From Acidobacteriota bacterium (lineage in GTDB: Bacteria > Acidobacteriota > Terriglobia > UBA7540), in assembly GCA_003225365.1 (NCBI GenBank), contig QHZN01000094.1:1-47927 (forward strand): 47,927 nucleotides of DNA. Reading direction: 5' to 3'. Shown one piece after another: positions 28,403 to 35,917 of the stretch. The position numbers were made by a program, and so were the translations under genes. Within the stretch, counting starts at the first letter, position 1. Each line of letters opens with the position of its first letter. The notes under the pieces were generated by a model. That model ran no database searches and was not told the origin of the DNA. It saw only the letters and a list, made by a program, of their open reading frames with translations.

Positions 28403-29863
28403 GTGGAATTGCCATCAGCCATCTCGACCGGGCAACAATCCTCGAGGCCCAGTCCCGTCGCTCAAAAACTAATCGGGGTGGTAGGCGCGGAGGCGGTCTT
28501 GTGGCGCCCGGAAGACCGCATGCTGTACGAATACGACGGGCTGTCTTCGCGCCGGGCGCCGGATGCCGTCGTCTTCCCGACGTGCACTGAGGACGTGGTC
28601 GAAGTCGTCAAAGTGTCGAGAAGTGAAAATGTGCCGGTGATCGCGCGCGGGGCGGGCACTGGTCTGTCCGGCGGCGCGGTAGTGACCGAGGGCGGAATCG
28701 TGGTCTCCTTTGCGCGCATGAAGAAAATCCTGGAAATTGACATCCCCAATCAGCGGGCGCGGGTTCAGCCAGGGGTTGTGAATCTCGACTTGTCCCTGGC
28801 GGTTTCCGACGCCGGCTTTTACTTTGTCCCCGATCCCTCGAGCCAAAAGGCCTGCACGATCGGCGGCAACGTTGCCGAAAACTCCGGCGGCCCGCACACT
28901 CTCGCCTACGGTGTGACGACAAACCACGTCTTGGGGCTGGAGATGGTTCTCGCGGACGGCCAGGTGATTCGGACCGGCGCGAAAGTCTGGGAGCGGCCCG
29001 GTTACGACCTGACGGGGTTCATCGTGGGCTCGGAGGGCACGCTGGGCCTGGTCACGCAAATTACCGTCCGCCTGACGCGCAAGCCCGAAGCCGTGAAAAC
29101 GCTCCTGGCGATTTACGACCGCGTGCTCGAAGCCACGCGCACGGTCGCCGCCATCACAGCGGCAGGGATCACGCCCGCCGCGCTCGAGATGATGGATGGC
29201 TTTACGCTGCGCGCAATTGAAGAGGCGACCCACGCCGGCTACCCGACGGATTCGGCTGCTGTCCTGCTCATCGAGGTCGAGGGTTTGCGCGAGGCCGTCG
29301 AGGAAGAAGCCGACGCAATCGAGGTGATTTGCCGCCATCACGACGCGCGTGAGGTCCGCCGCGCGCGGTCGGACGAAGAGCGCGAGCTGCTCTGGCGCGG
29401 CCGGAAGAACGCCTTCGGCGCGCTCGGCCGCATTAGCCCGAATTACTACGTACAGGACGGCGTGATCCCGCGCACGCGGCTGCCGGAGATGCTGGAATTC
29501 ATCGGCGCTGTGGGCGAGAAGCACGGCTTGCTCATCGGCAACATTTTCCACGCCGGCGACGGGAACCTTCATCCGCTGCTGTTTTTCGACGCACGCGATG
29601 CGAAGCAAACCGAGAAGGTGCTCGCTGCCGCGAGCGAGATCATGGCGCGTTGCTCCGAAATGGGCGGCTCCATCACTGGCGAGCACGGTGTGGGCATCGA
29701 AAAAAATGAGCTGATGCCGTTGATTTTCTCGCGAGACGACCTCGACATGATGCGCCGCCTGAAGGACGTCTTCAACCCGGGAGGATTCTTCAATCCGGGC
29801 AAGGTTTTACCCACAGGTAAGATGTGCGGCGAGCTGCGCATCCAACTCGGCGGCGGAGCGTAA
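28403..29863 (+). CDS. glcD: Glycolate oxidase subunit GlcD (FAD-linked)
   Basis: FAD-dependent 2-hydroxyacid oxidase subunit converting glycolate (or lactate) to the oxo acid. The PCMH FAD domain shows VIARGAGTGLSGGAVV, the pyrophosphate loop SSQKACTIGGNVAENSGG, and GSEGTLGLVTQITVRL; the C-terminal FAD-oxidase domain has GNIFHAGDGNLHPLL and SITGEHGVGIEKNELM, ending LKDVFNPGGFFNPGKVLP. I chose the GTG at 28403, 9 bases after GAAGGAG, giving 486 residues; the frame is open from 28295. First gene of glcDE-F. Confidence 0.93.
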   Translation: MELPSAISTGQQSSRPSPVAQKLIGVVGAEAVLWRPEDRMLYEYDGLSSRRAPDAVVFPTCTEDVVEVVKVSRSENVPVIARGAGTGLSGGAVVTEGGIVVSFARMKKILEIDIPNQRARVQPGVVNLDLSLAVSDAGFYFVPDPSSQKACTIGGNVAENSGGPHTLAYGVTTNHVLGLEMVLADGQVIRTGAKVWERPGYDLTGFIVGSEGTLGLVTQITVRLTRKPEAVKTLLAIYDRVLEATRTVAAITAAGITPAALEMMDGFTLRAIEEATHAGYPTDSAAVLLIEVEGLREAVEEEADAIEVICRHHDAREVRRARSDEERELLWRGRKNAFGALGRISPNYYVQDGVIPRTRLPEMLEFIGAVGEKHGLLIGNIFHAGDGNLHPLLFFDARDAKQTEKVLAAASEIMARCSEMGGSITGEHGVGIEKNELMPLIFSRDDLDMMRRLKDVFNPGGFFNPGKVLPTGKMCGELRIQLGGGA

Positions 29864-29864
29864 C

Positions 29865-31208
29865 GTGATCGCGGCAATGGAGACCATCCAGACGGAATTG
29901 GCGGCGGTGGTCGGCGACTCTGCCGTGAGCGCGGACCCCGCGGCCTGCCGCGCCTACGCGGTGGACGCGCGTGAGCCCAAGCTCGTGGTCGCGCCACACT
30001 CCGCCGAGCAAGTCGCCGAAGTCCTGAAGTGCGCCGCTGCCCGCGATCTCGCAGTAATCCCTGCCCGCAATGGCACCAAGCTCGGCATTGGCGACCCGCC
30101 GCGCCGCTACGACCTGGCGCTTGCGCTGAAGAGCTTGAATCGCGTTTGGCATTACGAGCCCGCGGATTTGACAGTCACCGTGGAGCCGGGAATGAAGCTC
30201 GGCGACTTCCAGCGTTTTTTGAGTCCCGACGGCCTCTGGCTGCCTCTGGACCCGCGCGGCGACGCGCAAGCGAGCATCGGCGGAACGCTGGCTGCGAATG
30301 CGGCCGGGCCGCTGCGTGCCCGATACGGCGCGCCGCGCGACATGGTGCTGGGGATGAAGATTGCGACCGCCGACGGGCAGATCATCAAAACGGGCGGCCG
30401 AGTGGTGAAAAACGTCGCCGGATACGACTTAGGGAAACTACTGGTTGGATCCTTCGGGACCTTGGGCGTGATCGTGGAAGCGAGCTTCAAGCTTTATACC
30501 CGGCCAAAGGCGCGAGCTACTTTCGTCCTCAGCCTCGAGGGCCTGGAGGTCGCGCGCAATCTCCGCCGATCCATTGTCGGCTCACCTCTCGACCCGCTTC
30601 GCATGGCGCTCCTCGACCGAGCGGCCGCCGATTGGGCGAGCGAAAGAGGCGAGCTGCCGTCGAGCGCCGGAGCCTCCGCGCCATTCGAGTTTTGGCTCGA
30701 AGCGGGCGGAGCCGAGAAAGTTCTCGCGCGGTATTCCTGTGAACTCGAGGCACGGGCGAAGGAAGCGGGCACTCGAATGGAGAGTCCGCAAGGCGCGGAT
30801 AGGGCTTGGGGCCGCATCGCGGATTTCGGTAGGCTCGCGGCGGAAAATCTTCCGGACTCGGTAATCTTGAGGGTGTCCCTCCCGCTTGACTTGAGTGAGG
30901 AATTTCTGGCTCGGGCGCTCCATGAAACGAACGTCCGCGCCGTGGTCAGTCAACCCGGCACGGGCGTTGTAAGTCTCGTTCTTTCGGCCGAACGGGCGAG
31001 CGATGCGGCTACGGCGGTCGCCAAGATTCGGAATTTGGCCGGGGCGCTTGCCGGCGTGCTGGTCGTCGAGCATTGCCGCCCGGAACTCAAGCCCCAGCTT
31101 GACGTCTGGGGCCGGCCTGGCAGCGATTTTGAAATCATGCGAAAATTGAAGGCGGCCTGGGACCCCAAGGGGATACTCTCGCCGGGGCGGTTCTTGGGCG
31201 GCATTTAA
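29865..31208 (+). CDS. glcE: Glycolate oxidase subunit GlcE (FAD-binding)
   Basis: Second FAD-binding subunit of glycolate oxidase, homologous to the N-terminal part of GlcD. VIPARNGTKLGIGDPPRRYDL, DPRGDAQASIGGTLAANAAGP and TGGRVVKNVAGYDLGKLLVGSFGTLGVI are the FAD-contacting segments. The C-terminal end KLKAAWDPKGILSPGRFL is the usual signature. The GTG start at 29865 lies one base after the glcD stop; an ATG at 29877 is an alternative. At 447 residues it is longer than E. coli GlcE (about 350). Confidence 0.9.
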   Translation: MIAAMETIQTELAAVVGDSAVSADPAACRAYAVDAREPKLVVAPHSAEQVAEVLKCAAARDLAVIPARNGTKLGIGDPPRRYDLALALKSLNRVWHYEPADLTVTVEPGMKLGDFQRFLSPDGLWLPLDPRGDAQASIGGTLAANAAGPLRARYGAPRDMVLGMKIATADGQIIKTGGRVVKNVAGYDLGKLLVGSFGTLGVIVEASFKLYTRPKARATFVLSLEGLEVARNLRRSIVGSPLDPLRMALLDRAAADWASERGELPSSAGASAPFEFWLEAGGAEKVLARYSCELEARAKEAGTRMESPQGADRAWGRIADFGRLAAENLPDSVILRVSLPLDLSEEFLARALHETNVRAVVSQPGTGVVSLVLSAERASDAATAVAKIRNLAGALAGVLVVEHCRPELKPQLDVWGRPGSDFEIMRKLKAAWDPKGILSPGRFLGGI

Positions 31209-31241
31209 AGAATTTTGCAAAATATCGTGACAACCCGCCCT

Positions 31242-31332
31242 GTAGCGCCGGCCTGGGACCGGCGAAATCACGCATTACTTAAGCGCGCCGGTCTGCGAAC
31301 GGCGTCTTTCGCCGCTCATAGAGCGGCGCTAC
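31242..31332 (+). repeat. Mosaic palindromic repeat between glcE and glcF
   Basis: The ends GTAGCGCCG and CGGCGCTAC are inverted copies. Inside are further palindromes, GCCGG-CCTGGGA-CCGGC and GCCGCTC-ATA-GAGCGGC. The 91-base unit resembles dispersed REP/MITE-like repeats of soil bacteria. It separates glcF from glcDE. Confidence 0.65.
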
Positions 31333-31361
31333 TGCAAATGAACGTCACTATGTTTTACAAT
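31333..31361 (+). promoter_or_regulatory. Possible promoter of glcF
   Basis: TGCAAA, 17 bases, TACAAT (31356-31361) directly after the palindromic repeat and 13 bases before the glcF ATG. The -10 is good, the -35 weak; the leader would be very short. Confidence 0.4.
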
Positions 31362-31374
31362 CCTCAATAGGGCA

Positions 31375-32706
31375 ATGCAGACACCCAGGGAAGAGCCAGG
31401 AACCCGCGCGGCGAGCGGCTACGGGGCGGGAGAGAAGCCCGAGTGGGACTTCTATTCCAAGTGCACCCACTGCGGACTTTGTCTGAACGCTTGTCCGACT
31501 TACCGGGAGCTCAGCGTCGAGATGGATTCTCCGCGCGGACGAATTTATCAGATGATCCAAGTCGAGCGCGGCCGATTGCCGCTCGGCGAAAGTTTCGTTC
31601 GGCACATGGACTTGTGCCTCGACTGCCGCGCTTGTGAGACTGCGTGCCCCTCGGGTGTGGAATACGGGCGCCTGATCGAGGCCGCGCGCGGACAAATTGC
31701 CACGCAGTACCGCCGGCCGCTCCTCGTGCGCGCGCTCGGCGGCGTGTTCTTCCATCATATACTTCCGCACCGGGCCCGGCTCGTCTTTGCCGGAAAGCTC
31801 TTGCGTATTTACCAACGCTGGGGATTCGAGAGGCTGGCGGCGCCGATGGCTGGAATTATTTCCAGCCGCCTCGGAAACGTAGCCCGGCTGGCCCCTCGTA
31901 TGGACAACCGGTTTTTCACCGAGCGATTGGGCGTGACGATGCCCGCGGAAGGGCCGCGCAGGTTCCGCGTGGGGTTATTCGCGGGCTGCATCGCAAGCCT
32001 GGCGTTTTCCCGAGCCAATGAAGCCACGGCACGCGTGCTCTCGAAGAACGGCTGCCAAGTCGTCATCCCCTCGGCTCAAGGTTGTTGCGGGGCCCTGCAC
32101 GTTCACGCGGGTCTTCGCGACGAGGCGAGGAAACTCGCGCGCCGGACCATCGAAGCTTTTCCGCCCGGCGATTTCGACGCGGTCATCACCAACGCGGCGG
32201 GATGCGGGTCGGTCCTGAAAGAATACCCGCACCTATTTGAGTGTGAGGGAAGTGAATTGCTCGAACGCGCCCGCCTGTTCAGCGGCCGCGTGCGCGACGT
32301 GACGGAATTTTTGGCGGACATCGGCTGGAACCGCGACTTCGGCGCGATGAGGGTCCGCGCGACCTATCAGGACCCGTGCCACCTGGGCCACGCTCAGAAG
32401 ATTCGCTCGGCGCCGCGGCGGCTGCTCCGGTCGGTGCCGGAGCTCGAGTTCGTGGAATTGAAAGACAACGAGGTCTGCTGTGGCAGCGCGGGCATTTACA
32501 ATATCACCGAAAACGCCATGGCCGAGCGGCTCCTCAAAGCTAAAATGCTGCGGGTGGAGGAGACCGGCGCGGAGATCGTGCTTTCCGCGAACCCCGGCTG
32601 CCTGCTCCAGCTCCGAGCGGGCGTGGCGCAGTCGTCGAACCCCCGGCGCCGGGTGATGCACGTCGTCGAGCTGCTGGACGAGGCATATCGCAAGGCGCCC
32701 GGCTAA
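31375..32706 (+). CDS. glcF: Glycolate oxidase iron-sulfur subunit GlcF
   Basis: Passes electrons from the flavin subunits to the quinone pool. Two [4Fe-4S] ferredoxin motifs are exact: C30, C33, C36, C40-Pro and C81, C84, C87, C91-Pro. Two cysteine-rich CCG domains follow (GLFAGCIASLAF... QGCCGALHVHAG; YQDPCHLGHAQK... NEVCCGSAGIYNI), probably another cofactor site. 443 residues. It is separated from glcE by a repeat but clearly belongs with it. Confidence 0.93.
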   Translation: MQTPREEPGTRAASGYGAGEKPEWDFYSKCTHCGLCLNACPTYRELSVEMDSPRGRIYQMIQVERGRLPLGESFVRHMDLCLDCRACETACPSGVEYGRLIEAARGQIATQYRRPLLVRALGGVFFHHILPHRARLVFAGKLLRIYQRWGFERLAAPMAGIISSRLGNVARLAPRMDNRFFTERLGVTMPAEGPRRFRVGLFAGCIASLAFSRANEATARVLSKNGCQVVIPSAQGCCGALHVHAGLRDEARKLARRTIEAFPPGDFDAVITNAAGCGSVLKEYPHLFECEGSELLERARLFSGRVRDVTEFLADIGWNRDFGAMRVRATYQDPCHLGHAQKIRSAPRRLLRSVPELEFVELKDNEVCCGSAGIYNITENAMAERLLKAKMLRVEETGAEIVLSANPGCLLQLRAGVAQSSNPRRRVMHVVELLDEAYRKAPG

Positions 32707-32738
32707 ACCACCAAATCATTCACGGGAGGTCCCGAATC

Positions 32739-34549
32739 GTGACAGACGGCGGCGCAGTTCGAAAGGGCCAAAAAGATCGGCTCGATGCGTTACTCCAGGA
32801 AGAGCGCACGTTCCTCCCGTCGGCGGAATTCCGCCGCCACGCGAACGCAGCCAGCAAGGCGATATACGCGCGCGCGGACCGCGACCTTGAGAAATTTTGG
32901 GGCGGGTATGCCCGGCAGCTCAATTGGATTGCCCCCTACCGGAAAGTTCTCGATTGGAAAGCACCTTGGGCGAAGTGGTTTGTGGGCGGCAAGCTGAACG
33001 TCGCCGCGAATTGTGTGGACCGGCACGCCGCCTCAGGCCGCCGAAACAAAGCGGCGATCATCTGGGAAGGCGAGCCGGGCGACTCCAAAGTCTTCACCTT
33101 CGGAATGCTCGAAAAGGAAGCAACGACGCGAAGGCCAAGGTGTTGATCACGGCGGACGGCGCCTGGCGGCGCGGCAACGTCGTGCCGTTGAAGAAAAACG
33201 CGGATGAGGCGTTGAAGGGCACGCCGACGATTGAAAAGGTTGTGGTAGTCGAGCGCGTGGGCAAGGCCGCCGAGGCGCCACTTGTCGCCGGGCGTGACCT
33301 CTTGTGGAACGACCTCATCGCCAAGGCCTCCTCCGCATGTTCCGCCGAGCCCATGGATTCCGAGGACATGCTCTATATCCTTTACACGAGCGGCACAACG
33401 GGGAGGCCCAAAGGCGTTGTACACACCACCGCCGGGTTCCTTCTCGGGACCTCCGTGACTCACCAGCTCATCTTCGACATAAAGGAAAACGACGTTTATT
33501 GGTGCACGGCGGATATCGGGTGGGTGACGGGCCACTCCTACATCGTTTACGGACCGCTGGCCAACGGAACCACAACCGTGATGTACGAAGGCTCGCCGGA
33601 TTTTCCCGACCGCGGGCGCTTCTGGGCCATCGCCGAAAAATACGGAGTCAACATTATCTACACCGCCCCGACGGCCATTCGCACCTTCATGCGCTGGGGC
33701 ACGGAGTGGCCGCTGAAGCACGACCTCTCCTCGCTGCGGCTGCTCGGCACGGTGGGCGAGCCGATTAATCCGGAAGCCTGGATCTGGTATCACGAAAATA
33801 TCGGCCGCGGGCGATGCCCGATTGTGGATACCTGGTGGCAGACCGAAACCGGAATGATCCTCATTACGCCCCTGCCCGGGTTGACGAAGACCAAGCCCGG
33901 CTCGGCCACGCGGCCTTTCCCGGGGGTTCGCGCCGAAGTCGTGGACGATAACGGCAAGAAAGTCGGACCCGGAGCGGGCGGTTACCTGGTGTTGACGCGG
34001 CCCTGGCCGGCGATGTTCCGCACGATTTACGGCGACTCGGAGCGCTACGTGCAACAGTACTGGTCGAGATATAAGGGCAAGTACTTCACCGGCGACGGCG
34101 CGAAAGTGGATAAGGACGGCTACTTCTGGCTACTCGGGCGCGTGGACGACGTCATGAATGTCGCCGGGCACCGCATTTCGACTTACGAGGTCGAGAGCGC
34201 GCTCGTGGACCATCCCGGCGTCGCCGAATCGGCCGTCATCGGCAAATCGGATGCGATCAAGGGCCAGGCCATTGCGGCGTTTGTGACCCTGAAGGAAGGC
34301 ATACATCCGAGTGAAGAGTTGAAAGAAGAATTGAAGAAGCATGTGGCGGGGAAGATTGGCGCCCTCGCGCGCCCGGAAGTTATTTTCTTTGCGTCAGAAT
34401 TGCCCAAGACGCGCAGCGCCAAAATTATGCGCCGGCTGCTGCGCGACGTTGCCGAAGGCCGCCTGCTCGGCGACACGACGACCCTCGCCGACCCGGCGGT
34501 CGTCAGCCAGCTCAAGCACCAATACGAGGAAGAAGGGAAGGCGGAATAG
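32739..34549 (+). pseudogene. acs: Acetyl-CoA synthetase, broken by an internal deletion and frameshift
   Basis: Activates acetate to acetyl-CoA via acetyl-AMP. The first part (32739 to about 33120, GTG start after GGGAGGT) matches the Acs N-terminus: [46 protein letters not shown]. The second part (about 33121-34549), in another frame, resumes at [18 protein letters not shown] and continues through [25 protein letters not shown], the hinge [23 protein letters not shown] and the acetylated-lysine site [11 protein letters not shown]. Compared with E. coli Acs about 60 residues (the segment before ND(A/S), with YLPM and ACARIGA-type motifs) are missing at the junction. As written it cannot make active enzyme. 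Confidence 0.88.
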
Positions 34550-34663
34550 CCAGGCGCCAACTCTCCCCATCCCGCCGGCAAAGCCCCCTCCCGAGGCGGC
34601 CCTCCGAGAGCTCGGACCAGAGGGAACAGTCAGCAAGATCAGATTGCTTTGAGGTTGAAATCG

Positions 34664-34813
34664 GTGGCCATCGCTCTGGCGGCGGGTATTCACACATCCT
34701 TTTAGACGGGATTCGCGATCTATGCGTTGGCCCTATTGGCTTTTATTGGAGCGACCGCCGCCCTGCGCCGCCCGACCTCTCCGCAATCCATCCCGGCAGT
34801 CGGCACCCCATGA
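34664..34813 (+). pseudogene. Decayed C-terminal fragment of a membrane transporter
   Basis: A 50-codon stretch reads VAIALAAGIHTSF, a stop, then TGFAIYALALLAFIGATAALRR and a short polar tail. This looks like the last helices of an MFS-type permease. No upstream portion is found. The rest of 34550-34882 shows nothing else that I can support. Confidence 0.35.
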
Positions 34814-34882
34814 CGGGCCCTCGTGGCGTCCTACCATGTTCTCCGGAGGTCGGAGGAAGACGCTCAAGCACGAGCATACCTG

Positions 34883-34911
34883 TTGACATTTAACGGATAC
34901 CAGTATATCAT
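34883..34911 (+). promoter_or_regulatory. higBA promoter with operator-like palindrome
   Basis: A perfect -35 TTGACA, 17 bases, -10 TATCAT (34906-34911). The palindrome ATAC-CA-GTAT (34897-34906) sits in the spacer and overlaps the -10, a suitable place for HigA autorepression. The predicted transcription start coincides with the GTG start at 34918. Confidence 0.65.
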
Positions 34912-34917
34912 TCCCCT

Positions 34918-35196
34918 GTGATCCGGTCGTTCCGCTCGGCCGAGACCGAGCGCCTGTTCCGCCGTGAGTCTGTGCCGGGGCTCAAGGCCATCGAGCGCCC
35001 GGCTCTTCGCAAGCTGGACATGCTCGATGCAGCGCCAGACCTCCGAACGCTCGCGACACTGCCCGGAAATCGATTGGAGCGTTTGAAGGGGGACCGCAAA
35101 GACCAATACAGCATCCGCATCAACGATCGGTGGCGCATTTGCTTTGAGTGGCGGGACGGACACGCCTACGAAGTTGAAATAGTGGATTATCACTAG
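34918..35196 (+). CDS. higB: HigB-family toxin (RelE-like mRNA interferase)
   Basis: A 92-residue RelE/HigB toxin, a ribosome-dependent mRNA endonuclease. Family features: MIRSFRSAETERLF, the helical ALRKLDMLDAAPDLRTLATLPGNRLERL, and the catalytic C-terminal sheet with QYSIRINDRWRICFEW and the final YEVEIVDYH. The start is GTG. The antitoxin follows after 9 bases, the toxin-first order typical of higBA. Complete and apparently functional. Confidence 0.92.
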   Translation: MIRSFRSAETERLFRRESVPGLKAIERPALRKLDMLDAAPDLRTLATLPGNRLERLKGDRKDQYSIRINDRWRICFEWRDGHAYEVEIVDYH

Positions 35197-35205
35197 GAGG
35201 GCAGA

Positions 35206-35517
35206 ATGGCAAAGAAACTCAAGCCGGTACATGCCGGGGAGATTCTTCGCGAAGAGTTCATGGCCCCGCTCGGGCTAAGCATGAACAAAATGGCGATGGA
35301 TTTGCGCGTCCCCGTGACGCGGATCGCCGATATCGTCCATGAGCGCCGCGGCATCACCGCGGACACCGCACTTCGCTTTGGGCGTTATTTCCAAAACAGC
35401 CCTACTTTCTGGATGAATTTACAGACGCGCTATGACCTGGAGGTTGCCCAAGATGAGATCGCCGCGAAAGTTGCGCGGGACGTGCAACCGTTCGAGTCCG
35501 TTGCCGCGCGACGGTAA
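35206..35517 (+). CDS. higA: HigA-family antitoxin (XRE-type HTH)
   Basis: A 103-residue HigA antitoxin that neutralises HigB and represses the operon. It starts KLKPVHAGEILREEFMAPLGLSMNKMAM and has the HTH LRVPVTRIADIVHERRGITADTALRFGRYF; FWMNLQTRYDLEVAQ is the family signature. Preceded by AGGAGGGCAG. A potential operator lies in the higBA promoter. Confidence 0.93.
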   Translation: MAKKLKPVHAGEILREEFMAPLGLSMNKMAMDLRVPVTRIADIVHERRGITADTALRFGRYFQNSPTFWMNLQTRYDLEVAQDEIAAKVARDVQPFESVAARR

Positions 35518-35648
35518 AAGCAGAATCGGCAGCCACTGATTGTGAAAAATGGCGGAGCCACCCCGAAGTAGGAGCTGTGGTCGGCGGATTCGAGGATGTA
35601 ACAGGACCGGCCCTTCGACTCGCTCATTAAAGAATCGCTCGCTCAGGG

Positions 35649-35668
35649 CATCCCGCAAATGCGGGATG
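35649..35668 (-). other. Hairpin at the 3' end of tRNA-Ser
   Basis: CATCCCGC-AAAT-GCGGGATG, a perfect 8-bp stem that overlaps the encoded CCA end. No U tract follows. It may assist 3'-end formation or be a repeat remnant. The interval 35518-35648 shows nothing else. Confidence 0.45.
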
Positions 35669-35756
35669 GCGGAGAGGGTGGGATTCGAACCCACGAGCCG
35701 GTTGCCCGGCTACACGCTTTCCAAGCGTGCTCCTTCAACCACTCGGACACCTCTCC
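35667..35756 (-). tRNA. tRNA-Ser (anticodon GGA)
   Basis: The minus strand folds as a class II tRNA: acceptor stem GGAGAGG/CCTCTCC, D-arm with GAGTGGTTGAAGGAGC, anticodon loop CTTGGAAA (GGA reads UCC/UCU), a long variable arm (GCCGGGCAACCGGC), T-loop GGTTCGAATCC, discriminator G and encoded CCA. It is transcribed in the same direction as the downstream-reading tamB locus. Confidence 0.95.
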
Positions 35757-35917
35757 GCGAGGGGCGCCGGCTCTGAGGCGCCGGCCGGACTTCGGGAAGG
35801 AGCGGGAGAACCGAGTATAGCATCCCGCCGCTGGCTCGCCAAAAACCAGGCGGAGCCACGCACCGTACTGTACATGGCGAAGCAATTCACAGCGCGCGTC
35901 CGTCGGCCGACGGGCTT

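Noticed and set aside
28469-29686. Long minus-strand frame opposite glcD
   Set aside because: Shadow of a complete flavoprotein gene.
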